The position numbers were made by a program, and so were the translations under genes. Below, in pieces: positions 1-9,700 of a stretch of 64,000 bases of DNA. The DNA is from Sulfurimonas sp. GTDB taxonomy: Bacteria > Campylobacterota > Campylobacteria > Campylobacterales > Sulfurimonadaceae. The first letter of the stretch is position 1. Each line of letters starts with the position of its first letter. The stretch spans positions 1-64,000 of the forward strand of contig JAKISR010000005.1 in NCBI GenBank assembly GCA_021648465.1, in the 5' to 3' direction. The notes beneath the pieces are model-generated. The model did no database searches and had not been told where the DNA came from. It saw nothing but the letters and a program-made list of their open reading frames with translations.

Positions 1-1074
1 CTCTATTGTCTTAAAAAATCTAGCTTCTTCAAGTTCTATTTGCTCTTTAACTGCAACAGCTTTTATAGCTAAATAATCATATTCATTGCCCATAATTTCA
101 ATAACGCTATCAACTAATTTATACATAAATGGCTCTCTGAAACCTAACAGATACCCATGTCTTACAGCACGGCGAAGAATACGGCGAAGAACATAACCAC
201 GCCCTTCATTTGAGAAGTTAATACCTTGAGCTAAAAGAAAAAATGTTGTTCTAATATGATCTGCAATTACACGATAAGATGCTCCACTTTTGTACTTATA
301 TTCTTTGCCTATAAGCTTTTGAACAAGAGAAATAATCGGCATAAAAAGTGATGAATCATAATTACTCTGTTTACCCTCTTTAATAGCAACAACTCTCTCA
401 AGACCCATGCCTGTATCAATTGAAGGTTTTGGAAGCGGTGTCATCTCTCCATCAGCACTTCTTTCATACTGCATAAAAACAAGATTCCAAATCTCTAAAA
501 ATCTATCGCCCTCACCACCAAGGTAGTCTTCTTTAGAATTAAAATTCTCTTCACCTTGATCATAAAAAATTTCACTACATGGTCCACATGCACCTGTATC
601 TCCCATTGACCAAAAATTATCAGCATCTCCAAGTCTAAGAATTCTATCTTTACTTAAATATTTTTGCCATAAAATCTCTGCTTCATCATCACTATCATGA
701 ATAGTTACCCAAAGTTTATCAACAGGTAGTTCAATAACTTTAGTTAAAAATTCCCAAGCATAATCAATTGCATCCTCTTTAAAGTAGTCTCCAAAACTAA
801 AATTACCAAGCATCTCAAAGAATGTATGATGTCTAGCAGTATGTCCAACATTTTCTAAATCATTGTGTTTTCCTCCAGCTCTAATACATGTTTGGCATGA
901 AGTTGCACGAGGGTTTTTTGGAGTTGGAATTTCACCTGTAAATATTGATTTAAAAGGTACCATTCCAGCATTGTTAAATAATAGTGTTGCATCATCAGGA
1001 ACAAGCGGTGAGCTCTCTACCCTAGCATGCTTTTTTGATTCAAAAAAATTTAAAAATTCTTCTCTTATATTCAT
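1..1074 (-). CDS. alaS: Alanyl-tRNA synthetase, N-terminal part (C-terminus outside window)
   Basis: Charges tRNA-Ala with alanine in the cytoplasm. About 358 residues are present, running off the left edge, so the editing and C-Ala domains are not visible. The frame shows the class II catalytic core of AlaS: the N-terminal IREEF..FF motif, then NNAGMVPFK, the conserved [20 protein letters not shown] stretch, [18 protein letters not shown], the CGPCSEI segment, and GLERV of motif 3. A methionine at 1080 is two codons further upstream, but a GAGA-type ribosome site lies directly against it, so the start at 1074 has better spacing. A TATAAT box lies just upstream. The identification is certain; only the exact start is open. 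Confidence 0.97.
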   Translation of the reverse strand, partial: MNIREEFLNFFESKKHARVESSPLVPDDATLLFNNAGMVPFKSIFTGEIPTPKNPRATSCQTCIRAGGKHNDLENVGHTARHHTFFEMLGNFSFGDYFKEDAIDYAWEFLTKVIELPVDKLWVTIHDSDDEAEILWQKYLSKDRILRLGDADNFWSMGDTGACGPCSEIFYDQGEENFNSKEDYLGGEGDRFLEIWNLVFMQYERSADGEMTPLPKPSIDTGMGLERVVAIKEGKQSNYDSSLFMPIISLVQKLIGKEYKYKSGASYRVIADHIRTTFFLLAQGINFSNEGRGYVLRRILRRAVRHGYLLGFREPFMYKLVDSVIEIMGNEYDYLAIKAVAVKEQIELEEARFFKTIE

Positions 1075-1102
1075 TGTCATTTCTCTTACATAAAATTACG
1101 CG

Positions 1103-1108
1103 ATTATA
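1103..1108 (-). promoter_or_regulatory. -10 box of alaS
   Basis: TATAAT on the minus strand about 29 bases before the alaS start. No clear -35 hexamer is seen. The upstream DNA is T/A-rich. Confidence 0.5.
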
Positions 1109-1192
1109 TCTAAAATGGGATTAAAAAAATTTAAATTATATCTATTGTACTCCTGCATATTACTTTTAAGAAATAAATTTGATATTTGCTGA

Positions 1193-1244
1193 TATAATGT
1201 CCACTTATACTACTTATGATTCATTAATCATCTTGATATATAAT
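1193..1244 (+). promoter_or_regulatory. Two -10 boxes before the Sel1/cytochrome operon
   Basis: TATAAT occurs at 1193-1198 and again at 1239-1244, upstream of the start at 1276. The second lies only 32 bases from the start codon and a GGAG ribosome site follows it, so either or both could drive the three-gene operon. Confidence 0.45.
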
Positions 1245-1275
1245 AAAAATTCTCAACACAAATGGAGTTATTCTT

Positions 1276-1998
1276 ATGAAAAAAATATTACTTATCCTTT
1301 TTTTACTTATTGGTACCACAGCTTTTGCTGGAGAAAAAGTAAATATGAATAAACAAGTTTTTTCAGCACTAAAAGCAAAAGCCAAAAAAGGTGATATAAA
1401 TAGTCAATTTGCTCTAGGTGGTATGTATTATCAAGGAATAATAACAAAACAAAATCATAAACTAGCAGCAAAGATGTATGCTAAAGCTGCAAAAAATGGC
1501 CATGTTAGAGCTATGTTTAAGCTAGCTGTCATGTATTATAATGGAGATGGTGTAACTAAAAGTAATAAAAAAGCCATTACTCTTTTTAAACAAGCTGCAA
1601 AAAAAGGCGACAATAAATCTGCCATACGCTTAGCAAATATATATAATAAAGCAAAAAAATATAAAAAAGCATTTCATTTATATAAACAAGTTGCAGACGC
1701 AGGATACCCAATAGCTCAGCATAAAGTTGGAGTGATGTATAAAACAGGAATGGGGACTAAAAAAGATTTAAAAAAATCGATAAGCTACCTATCTTCTTCA
1801 GCTGCTCAAAGTTGTTCAGAAGCTCAATATACACTTGGAAAAATGTATCTTAAAGGTAATGGAATAACAAAAAATAAAGATAAAGCAAAAAAACTTTTAA
1901 AAGAAGCTTACCTGAACGGCAAGATGGAAGCAAAAACAATTTTAAATAAACAAAATTGGCATGTCATAGCAAAAAAGACATCGATGCCAGAGGAGTAA
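1276..1998 (+). CDS. Secreted Sel1/TPR-repeat protein
   Basis: A 240-residue exported protein built almost entirely of Sel1-like (SLR) helical repeats. A signal peptide is seen at residues 1-18, ending TTAFA before GEK. About five repeats follow with the pattern A..LG.MY..G.G......A...Y..AA..G, so it is probably a periplasmic protein-protein interaction scaffold. It is very lysine-rich. It starts an operon: the next gene, a diheme cytochrome, begins three bases after its stop. SLR proteins next to cytochromes are common in Campylobacterota, but the partner cannot be named. The repeat family call is secure; the function is unknown. Confidence 0.85.
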   Translation: MKKILLILFLLIGTTAFAGEKVNMNKQVFSALKAKAKKGDINSQFALGGMYYQGIITKQNHKLAAKMYAKAAKNGHVRAMFKLAVMYYNGDGVTKSNKKAITLFKQAAKKGDNKSAIRLANIYNKAKKYKKAFHLYKQVADAGYPIAQHKVGVMYKTGMGTKKDLKKSISYLSSSAAQSCSEAQYTLGKMYLKGNGITKNKDKAKKLLKEAYLNGKMEAKTILNKQNWHVIAKKTSMPEE

Positions 1999-2001
1999 AA
2001 A

Positions 2002-2742
2002 TTGAAAAAAATTCTATTAATTATATTGTCAATAGCTTGTATTGCATCTGCTACTCCATTGTTTGATAGATGTGGAACTTGTCACGGGAAAAAAGGAGAA
2101 CGCCACTCTTTAAATTTAACAAAACCTATAGCTGGAATGAAAAAAGATGATATTGTTAAAATTTTAAAAGAATATAAAGTCGGTAGTAGAAGTATCTATG
2201 GCTTTGGAAAAATGATGAATGGTCAAACAAATAAACTCTCAGATAGTGATATAAAAACTATTGCAACTTATGTAGCATCTTTCCCTCCTGTAAAAAACAC
2301 AGCTATTGCTAAAGCTAAAAAAGTTAAATCAGGTGAAGAAATATTTCAAAAATGTGCTGTTTGTCACGGAGAAAAAGCAGAAAAAAAATCACTGGGCGTC
2401 AGTAAAACAATAGCTGGTTGGGATACTAAAGAACTTATTAAAATACTCAAAGAGTATAGAGCAGCAAAAAGAGATATTTATGGTCGTGGAAATATGATGA
2501 ATGGTCAATCTGGTAAGCTTACAAATAAAGAGATAAAAGCTGTTGCTAAATATGTATCTTCGCTTCCACTTGTTAAACAAGATACTGTTGAAAAGAAAAA
2601 ACCAACAAGAAAAATAACTCAAGAAGAAGTTGATTATAATAATTTTATGGATGAATATTTTAAAAATTCAAAAAATCCAAATGAAACATTTGAAGCTGCA
2701 AAAGAGAGTTATAAAAAACATCAACAAAAACTAAAGGAATAA
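2002..2742 (+). CDS. Diheme cytochrome c (two fused class I domains)
   Basis: A periplasmic electron carrier of 246 residues with a signal peptide (ends IACIASATP) and two tandem cytochrome c553-like domains. Each has one haem site, CGTCHG near residue 24 and CAVCHG near residue 118. Each is followed by a matching IAG segment and a YG.G.MMNGQ..KL.. segment that supplies the distal methionine, so the gene is an internal duplication. The start is TTG, chosen because AGGAG lies six bases upstream and the signal peptide begins there. A charged C-terminal tail of about 50 residues follows the second domain. It sits between a Sel1 protein and an NrfJ-like lipoprotein in one operon. The redox partner is unknown. 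Confidence 0.9.
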   Translation: MKKILLIILSIACIASATPLFDRCGTCHGKKGERHSLNLTKPIAGMKKDDIVKILKEYKVGSRSIYGFGKMMNGQTNKLSDSDIKTIATYVASFPPVKNTAIAKAKKVKSGEEIFQKCAVCHGEKAEKKSLGVSKTIAGWDTKELIKILKEYRAAKRDIYGRGNMMNGQSGKLTNKEIKAVAKYVSSLPLVKQDTVEKKKPTRKITQEEVDYNNFMDEYFKNSKNPNETFEAAKESYKKHQQKLKE

Positions 2743-2743
2743 A

Positions 2744-3568
2744 ATGAATAAAATCTCAATAGCTGTTAGTGTTGCCGCACTTTTTATATATGGATGTAGT
2801 GATAAACCAAAAGAACAAGATGAAAGTGCAAAAACTCAAAAAGTACAAGAAAGTGATACTAACGTTGAAAAAAAATCTATTTATGGTACTTCTACTACAC
2901 AACCTGCAAGTGAGGATGTAGTGCTGAACACTCCACATATTGGTGTTGTGTTAGAGTCAGTTAATAGTGGTGGTTATACATATGCTAGAGTAGATGATGG
3001 TGGAAATATTTATTGGATTGCAGGACCAATGTCTACAATTACAAAAGGAACTGCCGTATCTTTCATAGAACAAATGGTTATGGTTGATTTTACAAGTAAA
3101 TCATTAGATAAAAAATTTGAATCTCTTATGTTTGTAAGCGCTATGGTACCAGTAGATAAAGCAGGTAAAGCAATAGCTACTCAAGGGCATGATCATTCTC
3201 ATGAAGCACACGATAGTATAACGAAAACAGATGCCAGTACACCTATAAAAATAGCAAAAAATACTAAAGGATATAGTATAGAAGAAATCTTTGCAAAAAA
3301 AGATTCTCTTAAAGATAAAAAAGTAAAAATAGATGCTCAAGTAGTTAAGGTATCTAAAGGAATTATGGGTAAAGATTGGATTCACTTACAAGATGGTTCA
3401 GGAACTGAGGGAACTAATGATATCATAGCAACTGCTGTGATGGGGTCAACTGTGCAAGTTGGTGATAAAGTTACTACTGATGGTGTAGTTAAAACAGATG
3501 TTGATCTTGGGTATGGTTACAAATTCTCAATCATTATTGATGAAGCAAAATTTACTTATCTTAAATAA
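2744..3568 (+). CDS. NrfJ-like lipoprotein
   Basis: A 274-residue predicted lipoprotein: the signal segment ends in the lipobox LFIYGC, with the lipidated Cys near residue 18. A low-complexity linker follows, then two globular parts. One, around residues 65-135, contains VLES.NSGGYTYARV and YWIAGP. The other, around residues 165-274, contains MGKDWIHLQDGSG and an OB-fold-like VGDKV..DGVV..D segment. Both are typical of the NrfJ-related family found beside cytochrome genes in Campylobacterota, whose members are often labelled as nucleic-acid-binding OB-fold proteins. The gene starts one base after the diheme cytochrome stop. The exact role is unknown. Confidence 0.65.
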   Translation: MNKISIAVSVAALFIYGCSDKPKEQDESAKTQKVQESDTNVEKKSIYGTSTTQPASEDVVLNTPHIGVVLESVNSGGYTYARVDDGGNIYWIAGPMSTITKGTAVSFIEQMVMVDFTSKSLDKKFESLMFVSAMVPVDKAGKAIATQGHDHSHEAHDSITKTDASTPIKIAKNTKGYSIEEIFAKKDSLKDKKVKIDAQVVKVSKGIMGKDWIHLQDGSGTEGTNDIIATAVMGSTVQVGDKVTTDGVVKTDVDLGYGYKFSIIIDEAKFTYLK

Positions 3569-3574
3569 TCTATA

Positions 3575-3595
3575 AGAGCATCTTCTAGATGCTCT
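3575..3595. terminator. Hairpin between convergent genes
   Basis: AGAGCATC pairs with GATGCTCT around a five-base loop, seven bases after the lipoprotein stop and 12 bases before the stop of the opposing DUF4136 gene. It probably works in both directions. Confidence 0.6.
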
Positions 3596-3606
3596 ATAGC
3601 TATTCT

Positions 3607-4188
3607 TTACTTTCTGTCTGGAAAATCTTTAAATAATTTATCTATAACACTATTTATATAAGCACTTTTTTGCTCTTGTGTATGCTCCGAAGATAAGTGA
3701 TCTTTTGCGATACCTTGCCATATAACTATATTTTCTTTTGCATCAAAAACCTCAAATATTACTCTTCCTTCTTCATATTCATAAGTTCTAGTTGTCACTC
3801 TCATATCAGGCTCAATTAATAAAGAAACAGAATTGTTATTTATAGATCTATTTAATCCTACATACGGGTAAGAAACAGGCCCTATGCCCATAGTTTCGTA
3901 ATTTGTCTCTACTTGACTTTTTGTTTGTATATCAAGATGCATTGTTATATAAAAATCTGCTTTACTCTTAGCAACACTAATGTATCCTTTGTTTTGCATA
4001 TATTTATCTAATGATTTACTTATTCTAGATCTAGTAAAATCTTTTTCATCACCTTTTTTAGTGTATATCACTTTAAATTTAGATAATGAAGAAAAATTAT
4101 ATTCAGGATCATGATCAACTTGAACTTGAAGTGTAGAGCACCCTCCTATAAGCATACCTATAAAAGCTGCTGTAAACCATTTTTTCAT
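3607..4188 (-). CDS. DUF4136-type lipoprotein
   Basis: A 193-residue lipoprotein. The signal peptide ends IGMLIGGC, with the lipidated Cys near residue 17, followed by ST. The mature part matches the DUF4136 pattern: a start of the type DHDPEYNFSSLSKFKV, a middle ADFYITMHLDIQ segment, a region with repeated YPYVG and a basic charged turn, then VFDAKENIVIWQGIAKD near the C-terminus. The family is of unknown function and is usually a single-gene envelope protein. It has its own promoter and a good AGGAG ribosome site before the start. No operon partner is seen. Confidence 0.75.
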   Translation of the reverse strand: MKKWFTAAFIGMLIGGCSTLQVQVDHDPEYNFSSLSKFKVIYTKKGDEKDFTRSRISKSLDKYMQNKGYISVAKSKADFYITMHLDIQTKSQVETNYETMGIGPVSYPYVGLNRSINNNSVSLLIEPDMRVTTRTYEYEEGRVIFEVFDAKENIVIWQGIAKDHLSSEHTQEQKSAYINSVIDKLFKDFPDRK

Positions 4189-4230
4189 ATCTATTCTCCT
4201 TACCTTGAGTCATATTAATTAAATTTGTTT

Positions 4231-4236
4231 ATTATA
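4231..4236 (-). promoter_or_regulatory. -10 box of the DUF4136 lipoprotein gene
   Basis: TATAAT on the minus strand 43 bases before the start at 4188, in the gap after the preceding gene. Confidence 0.45.
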
Positions 4237-4278
4237 CTATTTTTTACTTTAGGGTGGTTTTTTAAAAAAAAAGATTAG

Positions 4279-4632
4279 TTAAAAGGTTTTATTTATTGAT
4301 TGTTTTAGTAATTTAGCTTCATTGTTGTATCCGTTAGAATCAAAAAAGTAATACTGCTCATAAAGTTTTTTATTAGTTTGTTTTCCTAAATATGGTGCTA
4401 TATCATATGAAAAATATCTCTTTAAAAATCCCAAAGTATCAAAACTATTACCCTCTACATCATAATACCTTGATATATATGTCTCCGCTAACAAATTAGT
4501 ATCATTAGCAGCCTCTGCCGAATCAGTAATATTAACTAACTGATCTCTAGAGAGTGCAAAATAGCGTATTAAATCATAAGGACTTTGTATATTGTGTCTT
4601 TGAAAAATTTTATTTATTTTTGGATGATTCAT
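4279..4632 (-). CDS. C-terminal piece of the split spermidine-synthase-like membrane protein
   Basis: 117 residues that continue, in the same reading frame, the membrane protein encoded just upstream. The two are separated only by one TAG codon, and the ATG is the next codon. The sequence SPYDLIRYFALSRDQL followed by ANDTNLLAE matches the usual C-terminal layout of fused MFS/spermidine synthase proteins (a DLL.LF.L...L segment and an NTDD..LEF segment). No ribosome site precedes the ATG. It is therefore either a separate polypeptide made by reinitiation, the end of a read-through product, or the broken end of a pseudogene. I prefer a recent nonsense change or read-through. Confidence 0.6.
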   Translation of the reverse strand: MNHPKINKIFQRHNIQSPYDLIRYFALSRDQLVNITDSAEAANDTNLLAETYISRYYDVEGNSFDTLGFLKRYFSYDIAPYLGKQTNKKLYEQYYFFDSNGYNNEAKLLKQSINKTF

Positions 4633-6735
4633 CTATTTTTGAATGCTTTCATAATTAAAAACTATTGGTTGTTTTGAACCAAATAACAAAAGATCTCTTG
4701 TCTGAATATTTACAAAACTAATCACATATTCAAAAGTATCTATATATGCTTTTATAATACTCTTTAGTGTAGCTGTATCAATTTTAAAAAGAGGTACCCA
4801 TTGTGCATTAATCCCACCTTGAGAGAGTCTTGATTTAACAATTTCAAAAAAATCTTTATTCATAATGTTGGATGAACCAGATAGCCAAGGATGAGATGGC
4901 TGAGAGACAATTATGTCATAAGATTTTTTTGACATTAGTAAAGCATTTCGAGCATCATTTACAATGACTTTTACTCTTTTGTCACTGTCTGTAGGAAGTT
5001 TATTATTATAGAGTGTTCGTACAGCATCAAGTATAGCAGAATCAAGCTCTACTACATCAATGCTATCTAGATTATTCATTGCCAGTGCTTTTACTGTAGT
5101 TCCACCGCCGTAACCAACAACAAATGCATCTTTTGCTAAAGGATTTAATAAAAAGGGGATTTCACCTAATAAAAATTCATTTAGAAGCAAATTGTTTTCA
5201 TCACATATATCAATCCATGACTCATTCCTTCCATTGTTTAATAGTTTCATAATACATGGTTTATTATCATAACTAAAGATACTTATAACTCCAGTTTGTC
5301 CCTCTTTAAGGTAATGAGTCGTTGTTTTCGTGTTAATATGAACATTAGCGGGAATGCCTTGCTTTAAAACTATACCTATCATAGAACGATAATCAATATG
5401 TGTGAGCTTGTCACTTAAGAGTATAAAAACAATACTAAAACCAACCCAAATATATGAAATCTTTTTAATTTTAATATCTTTGATAAAGAGTAGTGAAGAA
5501 ACTAATACTAATAATGCTACAGCTGTTAATAATATATCAGTAGAAAAATATGGAATTATCCAAAAACCTGCAATTATCGAACCTAATATTCCTGCAATAA
5601 TATTAATAGCATATGCTTTACCTACATGAGAATATAGTGAGTAAATATTATTAGAATAAAGCTTTAAAGCAATTGGAAAAAGTGCACCAAAAAGAGCGGT
5701 TGCCGGCAATAGCAGTAAAAACATTGCAAAATATTTACTCCACTTGTAAATAAACGGATTATCTTTGAAAATACTGAGTTGCTCATAGATTTCTGGGAAT
5801 TCACCTAAACCAATACGAGCAACTAGTAACATTATACTAAGCAGTATTAAACCAAAAAATAAAAATTTATTTATATCAATTTTAGATAAATATTGAGACC
5901 TAACCATAAACGAACCAATAGTAACTCCTGTTAGAAACATGGCGAGAATCAAAGAGAAACCATAAATAGTATTGCCTGTATAGATAATAAGATACTTCAT
6001 CCAACCAACCTCTGTTGCCATAGCACTTAAGCCGGTCACGAACAAAACAATCAAAGCCTTGTTATTAAATCTTGTAGGTTCTTGTGTAGCAATATAAGAT
6101 TTTAAAATGAAAACAGATGAAAAATAAGATAGTTTATATAAAACAAAACCAACAAGTACAATAAATAGATTAAGTGAAGCAGCTATATATAATGTGCCAT
6201 CTAAACCAAAATGGGGTATCAATATAAGGCCTGATAAAAGTACACCAACTACTGCACCAGCTGTGTTAATGGCATAAAAATATGCTAGCTTCAATCCAAT
6301 CTCATTTTTTTGTTTAATTGCAACAGACATCAGTAATGGAAAAGTTGTACCTATAAAAAATGTAGGTATAAAAAGCAGTAACATTACAATAAAAAACTTT
6401 AAACCTAAACCAGCTTCAACAATATGAAGCATAGAGATATAATAATCAAGATTTAAAAGAATTGGCAGTAGCAAAACAGCACTTAGAGCAATTATAATCT
6501 CTGCAAAAAGATAAATTTTAAATGAGTTTTTAAATTTTTTTATAATTGTACCTGTAAAATAACTACCTAATCCAAGTCCAAGAAAAAATGTTGCTAAAAC
6601 TATACTTATTGAAACTGAAGTAGCTCCAATACTCAAACTAAGCAGACGAACCCAAAGTACCTGATACATAAGAGCAGAAGCACCAGAGAGAAGTAAAAAA
6701 AGTGAAACTATCCATTTTGTAGATATACTACTCAC
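4633..6735 (-). CDS. Multi-pass membrane protein with spermidine-synthase-like domain
   Basis: A 700-residue protein with about 12-14 hydrophobic helices (residues about 8-440) and a cytoplasmic SpeE-like methyltransferase-fold domain (about 450-695). The latter shows the nucleotide-binding loop VVGYGGGTTVKAL, the acidic VVELD strand end, a NDAR motif, and DIIVSQPSHPW where the catalytic Asp of true spermidine synthases would lie. Such fused MFS/spermidine synthase proteins are widespread, but polyamine synthesis by them is unproven. The gene lies 36 bases after ccsBA and is probably cotranscribed with it, which hints at a role in envelope or cytochrome assembly. It ends at an in-frame TAG, with the remaining family sequence directly after it. 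Confidence 0.75.
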   Translation of the reverse strand: MSSISTKWIVSLFLLLSGASALMYQVLWVRLLSLSIGATSVSISIVLATFFLGLGLGSYFTGTIIKKFKNSFKIYLFAEIIIALSAVLLLPILLNLDYYISMLHIVEAGLGLKFFIVMLLLFIPTFFIGTTFPLLMSVAIKQKNEIGLKLAYFYAINTAGAVVGVLLSGLILIPHFGLDGTLYIAASLNLFIVLVGFVLYKLSYFSSVFILKSYIATQEPTRFNNKALIVLFVTGLSAMATEVGWMKYLIIYTGNTIYGFSLILAMFLTGVTIGSFMVRSQYLSKIDINKFLFFGLILLSIMLLVARIGLGEFPEIYEQLSIFKDNPFIYKWSKYFAMFLLLLPATALFGALFPIALKLYSNNIYSLYSHVGKAYAINIIAGILGSIIAGFWIIPYFSTDILLTAVALLVLVSSLLFIKDIKIKKISYIWVGFSIVFILLSDKLTHIDYRSMIGIVLKQGIPANVHINTKTTTHYLKEGQTGVISIFSYDNKPCIMKLLNNGRNESWIDICDENNLLLNEFLLGEIPFLLNPLAKDAFVVGYGGGTTVKALAMNNLDSIDVVELDSAILDAVRTLYNNKLPTDSDKRVKVIVNDARNALLMSKKSYDIIVSQPSHPWLSGSSNIMNKDFFEIVKSRLSQGGINAQWVPLFKIDTATLKSIIKAYIDTFEYVISFVNIQTRDLLLFGSKQPIVFNYESIQK

Positions 6736-6771
6736 AATGATGTAATTTACACATTACTTCTCTTTTTAGTT

Positions 6772-9700
6772 TTATTTATTTTTTACAGGTTTTATTTTTA
6801 GCAACTTATTACGATTGAATGATGCCCAAATAATTAATACAATCACTACTGTTATAACATAATATATCCACTCAGGAATTGGGATTGGATCGCCTGATGC
6901 ATATGAATGTAGACCTGAAAGATAATAATTAACACCAAAGTATGTCATTATAACTGTTGAATATGCTACAACAGAAACGGCATTAAATATAAAGTTTGAA
7001 CTTATGACTTTAACAAAACGCATATGAGTTACAAATACATAAACTAAGATAGTTATTAATGACCATGTTTCTTTTGGATCCCAACCCCAATAACGACCCC
7101 ATGATTCATTAGCCCAAACACCGCCAACAAAGTTTCCTAAAGTAAAAAGTGAAAGTCCAACAATCATAGACATTTCACTAATTCTTGTTGATTCTAAAAT
7201 ATTCACACTAATTTGTTCTTGTCTATTTTTATTGCCAAGCATAATATAAAAAATTAGTGAGATAAATCCCAAGAGTGTACTAAGGCCTAAAAATCCATAA
7301 CTTGCGGTAATAACCGATACATGTATGGTTAACCAATATGATTTTAAAACAGGTGCCAATGTGGTTATTTGTGGATCTAGCCAACTTAAATGTGCAACAA
7401 AAAGGGTAATACCTGCAAATATTCCTGTTGTTGCCACGGCTAACTCTGATGATCTTGCAAATAAAATTCCGGATAATATGATAGACCAAGATATGTACAA
7501 CATAGCTTCATATCCATTACTCCATGGTGCATGTCCTGAAATATACCACCTTAACCCTAAGCTAATTGTATGAGCAATAAATCCAATAATTAATATTCCA
7601 AGAATAATACGCACTATACGCTTAAGGTCCAGTTTTGGTTTTGCTAAACGAACAAAAATTAGTATCAGTAAAACAAGTCCTGAGAGTAAATAAATTGGAT
7701 AAAGTCTATCAAATAAATTTAGCTCATTGTATAAAAGTTCTGCTTTAACTATTGTATCACTTGGAATTAAATCTGGAGATATTTTCTTTTGGTGTGCTTT
7801 TATAGCATCAATTGCTTTATCAGCATCACTCCAATCACCTGTTTTAATACCCTTATTTAAACCTACTGCATTTTGTCTTAATAATGCAAGAACTGTTTGT
7901 GAAGCTTGTTTTGGAAACTCATTTAATGCATGCTCAGGATAATACCATTTATTATTAGGATCTCCCATTAAAGGAAATACACTCATGAAGCGACCTGAGT
8001 ACACCATATATGCTACATTTATTCTCTCATCTACTTTGATGATTTCTCTATCAAATGTACCTCTTTGTGAAGCACGCTTACGGATAGATTCTTGTGCTAT
8101 TTTAGCAAGTATATATTCACCTTTCCTATTAAAAGCTTTAAAGTAAGCAACTCTTTTTTGTGATGGCTTCATTCCAAGAAGTTTTTTAACTTCTGGATGA
8201 AAAACCTTAATCATTTCAACTTCTTTCCATTCTTCTGAATTATATGCCATACTTAAAATAATTTGATTATGATTCATCCCAAACATAGAATCAGTTCCAG
8301 CTATTTTATTTAAATACTCACTAGTTAAAGTATCAAGAGGTTTGATTCTACCTTGAGCTTGTACCAATAGTGTTCCATAATAGTCTGCATGCTCTTTATC
8401 AATATTTTTTAAGTTTTCAATGTTTATAGTAGATGCCGATAATGATTGCGCATTAAACAGAGTTGCAACTAATACAAATGCTGCTATGATACTGGCTTTA
8501 TGCTCATATCTCTTTCTGGAGAGTTTTCCAAAATGACTATTTGGATTCATAATGTTTAAAAACATTCCTATTGCCAAAAGTGTATAACCTAAATATGTTG
8601 GCCATTTTCCTGGATCATGATTTACTGAAAGAATTGTTCCTTTCTCATCTTTGTCATATGATGATTGAAAAAATAGATATCCTCCATAATCAAGAACATT
8701 ATTCATATAAATTTTATACTCTTTCTGAACAAGATTTACTTTATCTATTAAAGTAACATCACTTTCATATGATGATGGACTCATAGAACCAGGGTATTTT
8801 TTCATTATAAAATCTCTCAATTTTAACGAAAATGGTAGTTCTAAAATCTTTGATCCCCACTCTAAAGAAAAATCAACTCCATCTATAGTAAAATTTTCTG
8901 TGAAACCTTTATATCTCTTACCCATTCCCATAAGAGCAACTTCATGATTCTGACCATTATATTCAACATCAACAATCAAAGCAGAAAGTAGTTGTTCTTG
9001 TGTGTCTGAAGTAACATTCATGCTCTTTTTATATTCATTTTCACTAGTTAATTTTACAGCACCTTTTATAAATGCTTTTCTTGAAAGAATTTTAATATTA
9101 TTAATATTTAATAACATCCTTGTGTCAAATTTGTATATATTTCCTGCTTTATAAAAATTTTCTGATTGATCACTCATTTTTAGATATTTAATAGGGACAT
9201 TTGATACAAATGTTATCTCTTTATCTCCATCACTAATCAAACGAAATGTAGGTTTACTTTTCGTAGGCTCTTTATCAAAACTTATTACAAATGGACCAAA
9301 ATCAAGAATTTCACCACTTTTTATTATGTATTTTTCAGGACCTTGTGGTGCATATAGTACAAACTCAACAATTGGAACTCCATTTGGATCTTTAACAGCA
9401 CTTTTAACAGCTTTTTTAATAAAGTTTTTATACTTTACACTAACATCTTTACCATCAATATCAAGTGTATTATTAAATTTTTTTCCACCAAGTTCTGATA
9501 TATAAATTATATCCTCTGTATAAAATTCTTTTGAGTCTTTTTGTGCTTTTATTTGTAAAAAAGCATCTGAAGAAAGCATTTGATTTACAGTATCACCTTC
9601 TCGTATATGCATTACACCTTCATACCCATAATAACGAGTAATCCCAGAGCCAAGTAAAACAACTAAAAAACCTACATGAAAGATTAAAACAGGTATTTTT

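Noticed and set aside
863..1093. Open frame on the plus strand at the left edge
   Set aside because: It lies antisense to the alaS coding sequence, whose protein is clearly conserved, and has no ribosome site.
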